Origin: Avena insularis
Taxonomy: Eukaryota > Streptophyta > Magnoliopsida > Poales > Poaceae
Length of the DNA: 64,000 nt
Direction: 5' to 3'
NCBI GenBank assembly: GCA_023614405.1
Contig: CM042693.1
Location: 336,209,527 to 336,273,526 of the forward strand
In this document: piece by piece, positions 61,058 through 64,000 of the stretch
How the letters are laid out: each line of letters starts with the position of its first letter
Numbering within the stretch: position 1 is the first letter of the stretch
Notes under the pieces: generated by a model
The model's input: the letters and a program-made list of their open reading frames with translations, nothing else
What the model was told of the DNA's origin: nothing
The model's database searches: none
Position numbers and translations under genes: made by a program

Positions 61058-64000
61058 AATTCCTTCTCGTCCTCGAGTAGGTAAGTGATAAAACGAATAA
61101 TTTTTAAGGTGACATGCACCATCAAAACCAAGATCAAACCATTTGCAAGCATTGAAAGCTAGGAACAAAGAAATCTAAACATGTGCATGAAAGATGTAGT
61201 TCTAACAATAGGACATAGTAACTATGCATGCAACATGGCAAGCTACAAACAAAGATCATGAATAACATGCATTGAAAAACGTTTGTTTGTTTCACATACA
61301 AAAACATGGCATAGTGGTATTCAAATTGTCCCTCATAGAGTAGCAAATAGATGCATAGGACACCTTCAAAGTTCACAAGGGTGACTAGAAACAAGTAGCA
61401 CAAGAGCAAGTAATATCACAATATGCATCAATCAATAAGCTTTGGAACACTGCACACAGAATGACAACTATGCTCTCTTAATGGTGCCTAAAGGTAGAAG
61501 GTGGAGACTCAAATAATGGTGGAAGAAAGGCCTTTTGTAAAGGAAGTAGGGATTTCAAGTATCAAAAAGAGCTTCCAAAAATTATGGTACTTTTTAGCTT
61601 TCAGCCCTCATTGCCCCTATCATAAGCATCTTGAAGTGATTAAGGTTAAAGTGACAAAGATGGAGTACATGCTTGACGAAGTATAAGTTGGCAATCTCAA
61701 GTCCCTTGAATACGAGGGCCACACCTCATGCTACTCAACTTCAGCCACCTGTAAGTTCTTGTCATTGTAAGTATTTGCATATCATTGAGAACCGCCAATG
61801 GGGTACCCCTTGCACATGGTACAGGAGCTATCCCATAACCAAAATGACAAGGCAAGCAGACAATGATCATCTCAGCAATCTTCTTATTTACCATGGGAAT
61901 ATGGTGCTTTTTTCTCTCTTTCCTCTTTTCTCAATGTGTCTATTTTTTATAAGAAGAATGCTTCATAGATGTCACTATGGTTATGCTGCAAGTTTCCACC
62001 ATGATTAGGCATGGCTTAGGCTAGCGTCCCAGGCGTTTCTCTAACACAGGATACAAACTCCATGGACTTACAAGTTCCCTTTTTATTTCACACCGGTGAC
62101 ATCCATAGACAAAAGAGCATGATATCAACTGGGTACAAAGTACAAGTTCAATGTTGAAAATGTTCCCCGTCATAGCACGGTTCTGCTAATTCCAACGTAT
62201 AAGTGCAAGCATATACAACATAGATGACACAATGGTTCAAGTTTATTAGGGGCAAAGAATATAAAGTGTGCCATCAAGTTCGTCAGGGCTTTAATTACTA
62301 AGTTTTCACATAACAAAACGGTTTTTAAATTGGAAGATAGTTGAAAACAAGAATATACTTGGAATGGTGTAACACACCATGCATAGGAGTTTATAGTGGA
62401 CACTTTGGAATAACTTGGTTTCTTGGAAGTTGGAAGCATGAGTAGAACTTACTCATACAAGTGGAGGCTAGCAAAAGACTGGGAGCAACCAACTAAGAGA
62501 GCATAGTGGCCATAATCATGCAGTGCAACAAAGCATACTAATCAAAGCAAAGAGTGGTACTACAAGTCAAGGACTAAATGATCATAGAGGCTAATGGTGA
62601 CTTTTCATAGTCATAACATGGTGTGAGCATGTGCCAAGTCAACCCAAGCAAAACATCAAAGGAGAATACCACAATACTATGCTTTTGTATGCTAAAACAA
62701 CGCATAATTCCTTCAAGGCACACTAAGCAATCCTAATTGTTTGGAATAAGTCATGCTACAACAATAATAACTAAGCATAAGGTCAAAACAACACCTAGCA
62801 TGTCATGCTAAAGTCTAGGTCACAGTCAATGCAAGCTCCTCTTGCATTTACAAGCAAGAACTTACTACTCCTTTCCAACACCAAGCAACTTATTTGAAAC
62901 AACTCACAAAGATAATAATCAGTAAAGATCAGTGAGCTTGTCTCACAAATCCACTAAGAAGAACTAAAAATTTCTAAGCTGAAAGCACAAGAAAACTAAG
63001 ACTGAACACAGTGCTAGCAAAAGTGAACACTCACAAAACAATAAGAGTAAAAACTAGAGTGCTCTAGGCAATGGAAACAGAGTGTGTGTCTCTCCAAAAG
63101 AAGTGTGGTGTAACCAACCAACTTACTCAAGCAAACTAAGCAAACGAAAGCCAAAAACAAAAACTAAGACGCTTCAAGAACAACACAACAATGCATGAAA
63201 CAATAAAAATAAAGTGTCTAGAAAGACCTGAGATTTTTATTGATGAAGAAGGGGATGCCTTGGGCATCCCCAAGCTTTTACGCTTGTACCTCTTGGATAT
63301 TTCTTGGGGTGACACCGGGGTGGCATCACCAAGCTTGAGCTTTTGTCCATTCTTCATCTCATTACATCATTCTTTCTCTACACCTGCAAATTTTCCTTCA
63401 TACAAAACTTCACGCAATCTTCATTAGCAACATTAGTGTATTCAAAAGATATTAGAACTTTGGCAAAGCTTTAGAACAGCAAGGCTTTTCATTAAAAACA
63501 CAAGATACTGTATCAACTCCTTCAAAAAGCTCAATTCCCCAAAAGAGAACTCAAAAAGGAATCAATAAGAAGCAAATGCAAATAATGGCATAAATCTGTC
63601 AAAACGGACCAGCAGGTAGAAACCGTTTTTTCGAAAATCTTCTGTTACTGAAATCAACAAGTGTTGTACTAACGAAAGTTAGATAACATACTGGGGGATT
63701 TATTCGTAAATTTTGAGCTCAATACGAGTTATAGAGACTCCTCACGGATTTTTATGGTGGAGGACAGAAATCTGTTTCGGGACAGCAACTCCTCAAATCT
63801 TACTTCCCTCTCATTAGAGGTCATTCTTGGTACAAAAAGCAAACAAAAAAAGATAAGGAGAGGTTATTACTAAAGTAATAACTTCCAAGACTCAAGAAAA
63901 CTCTTGGGTTATCTCCCAACAAGTACTTTTATTTAATTCCTTTAAGTTAGGCTTGATAGTTTGAGAAGTTGCTCACATAAGAAATCTGAATTGATTTAAA
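61058..64000 (-). other. Internal non-coding region of the Gypsy element
   Basis: About 2.9 kb of AT-rich sequence without domain-bearing frames. The only local structure noticed is a hairpin GGGGATGCC-TTG-GGCATCCCC (63251-63271), directly followed by a second polypurine-like motif. Confidence 0.6.

Larger units (their letters stand above)
59557..64000 (-). mobile_element. Gypsy-type retrotransposon, 3' part (continues beyond window)
   Basis: The minus-strand element ends with a 1.49-kb 3' LTR (59557-61042); its other LTR is outside the window. The 5-bp flank TGGCT (59552-59556) is the candidate target duplication. The internal part present (61043-64000) is AT-rich and non-coding, as in many large grass Gypsy elements where the pol genes lie further 5'. 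Confidence 0.85.

Overview
The window is plant nuclear DNA, almost certainly from a grass of subfamily Pooideae (Triticeae, Poeae or a close relative). The basis is several LTRs opening TGTTGGAGATATGCCCTAGA and closing with CCCTACA (the Angela/WIS/BARE-type Ty1-copia group), Stowaway MITEs with CTCCCTCCGT termini and TA target duplications, a Gypsy LTR of the type opening TGATACGT, and a spliced plant WRKY gene. No prokaryotic or organellar features were seen. The species cannot be fixed from sequence alone.

Layout. 1-11434 is a nest: an old truncated Angela-type LTR (10192-11434), a Gypsy-like repeat (1-863 plus 9737-10191), and a complete but frameshifted copia element (864-9731, TSD TCTTT). 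11435-17270 holds no convincing gene, only degenerate LTR-like and GC-rich repeat DNA. 17270-19440, 35885-42850 and 43180-45670 are diverged copies of one non-coding segment (A, B, C). Each carries its own transposon insertions, and the sister copies show the empty sites. 22497-35349 is a second complete copia element on the minus strand (TSD GGAGA) with a solo LTR nested in its 3' LTR. Its gag is split by a 2.25-kb CACTA transposon (29843-32090). 46261-50955 is a further nest with a Stowaway element, LTR-like remnants and a solo LTR (47042-48831, TSD GATCA). 54021-55529 is an intact three-exon group III WRKY gene with a TATA box. 59557-64000 is the 3' end of a minus-strand Gypsy element running off the window.

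The most striking object is the CACTA element. Between matching 16-bp TIRs, a GCA target-site duplication and arrays of a GAGGCGCATA-type subterminal repeat, it carries no transposase. Instead it carries an uninterrupted 303-codon reading frame for a PP1-type Ser/Thr protein phosphatase with every metal-binding and catalytic residue retained. Compared with canonical PP1 it has a shortened N-terminal region, a rewritten loop after GNHE and a changed C-terminal toxin/inhibitor loop. It reads as a gene captured by a non-autonomous transposon and then buried, in sense orientation, inside a retrotransposon.

Only two protein-coding genes are supported as intact: the captured phosphatase and the WRKY factor. 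The copia coding regions are pseudogenes. All identifications rest on reading motifs, repeats and boundaries by eye; no database search was possible.
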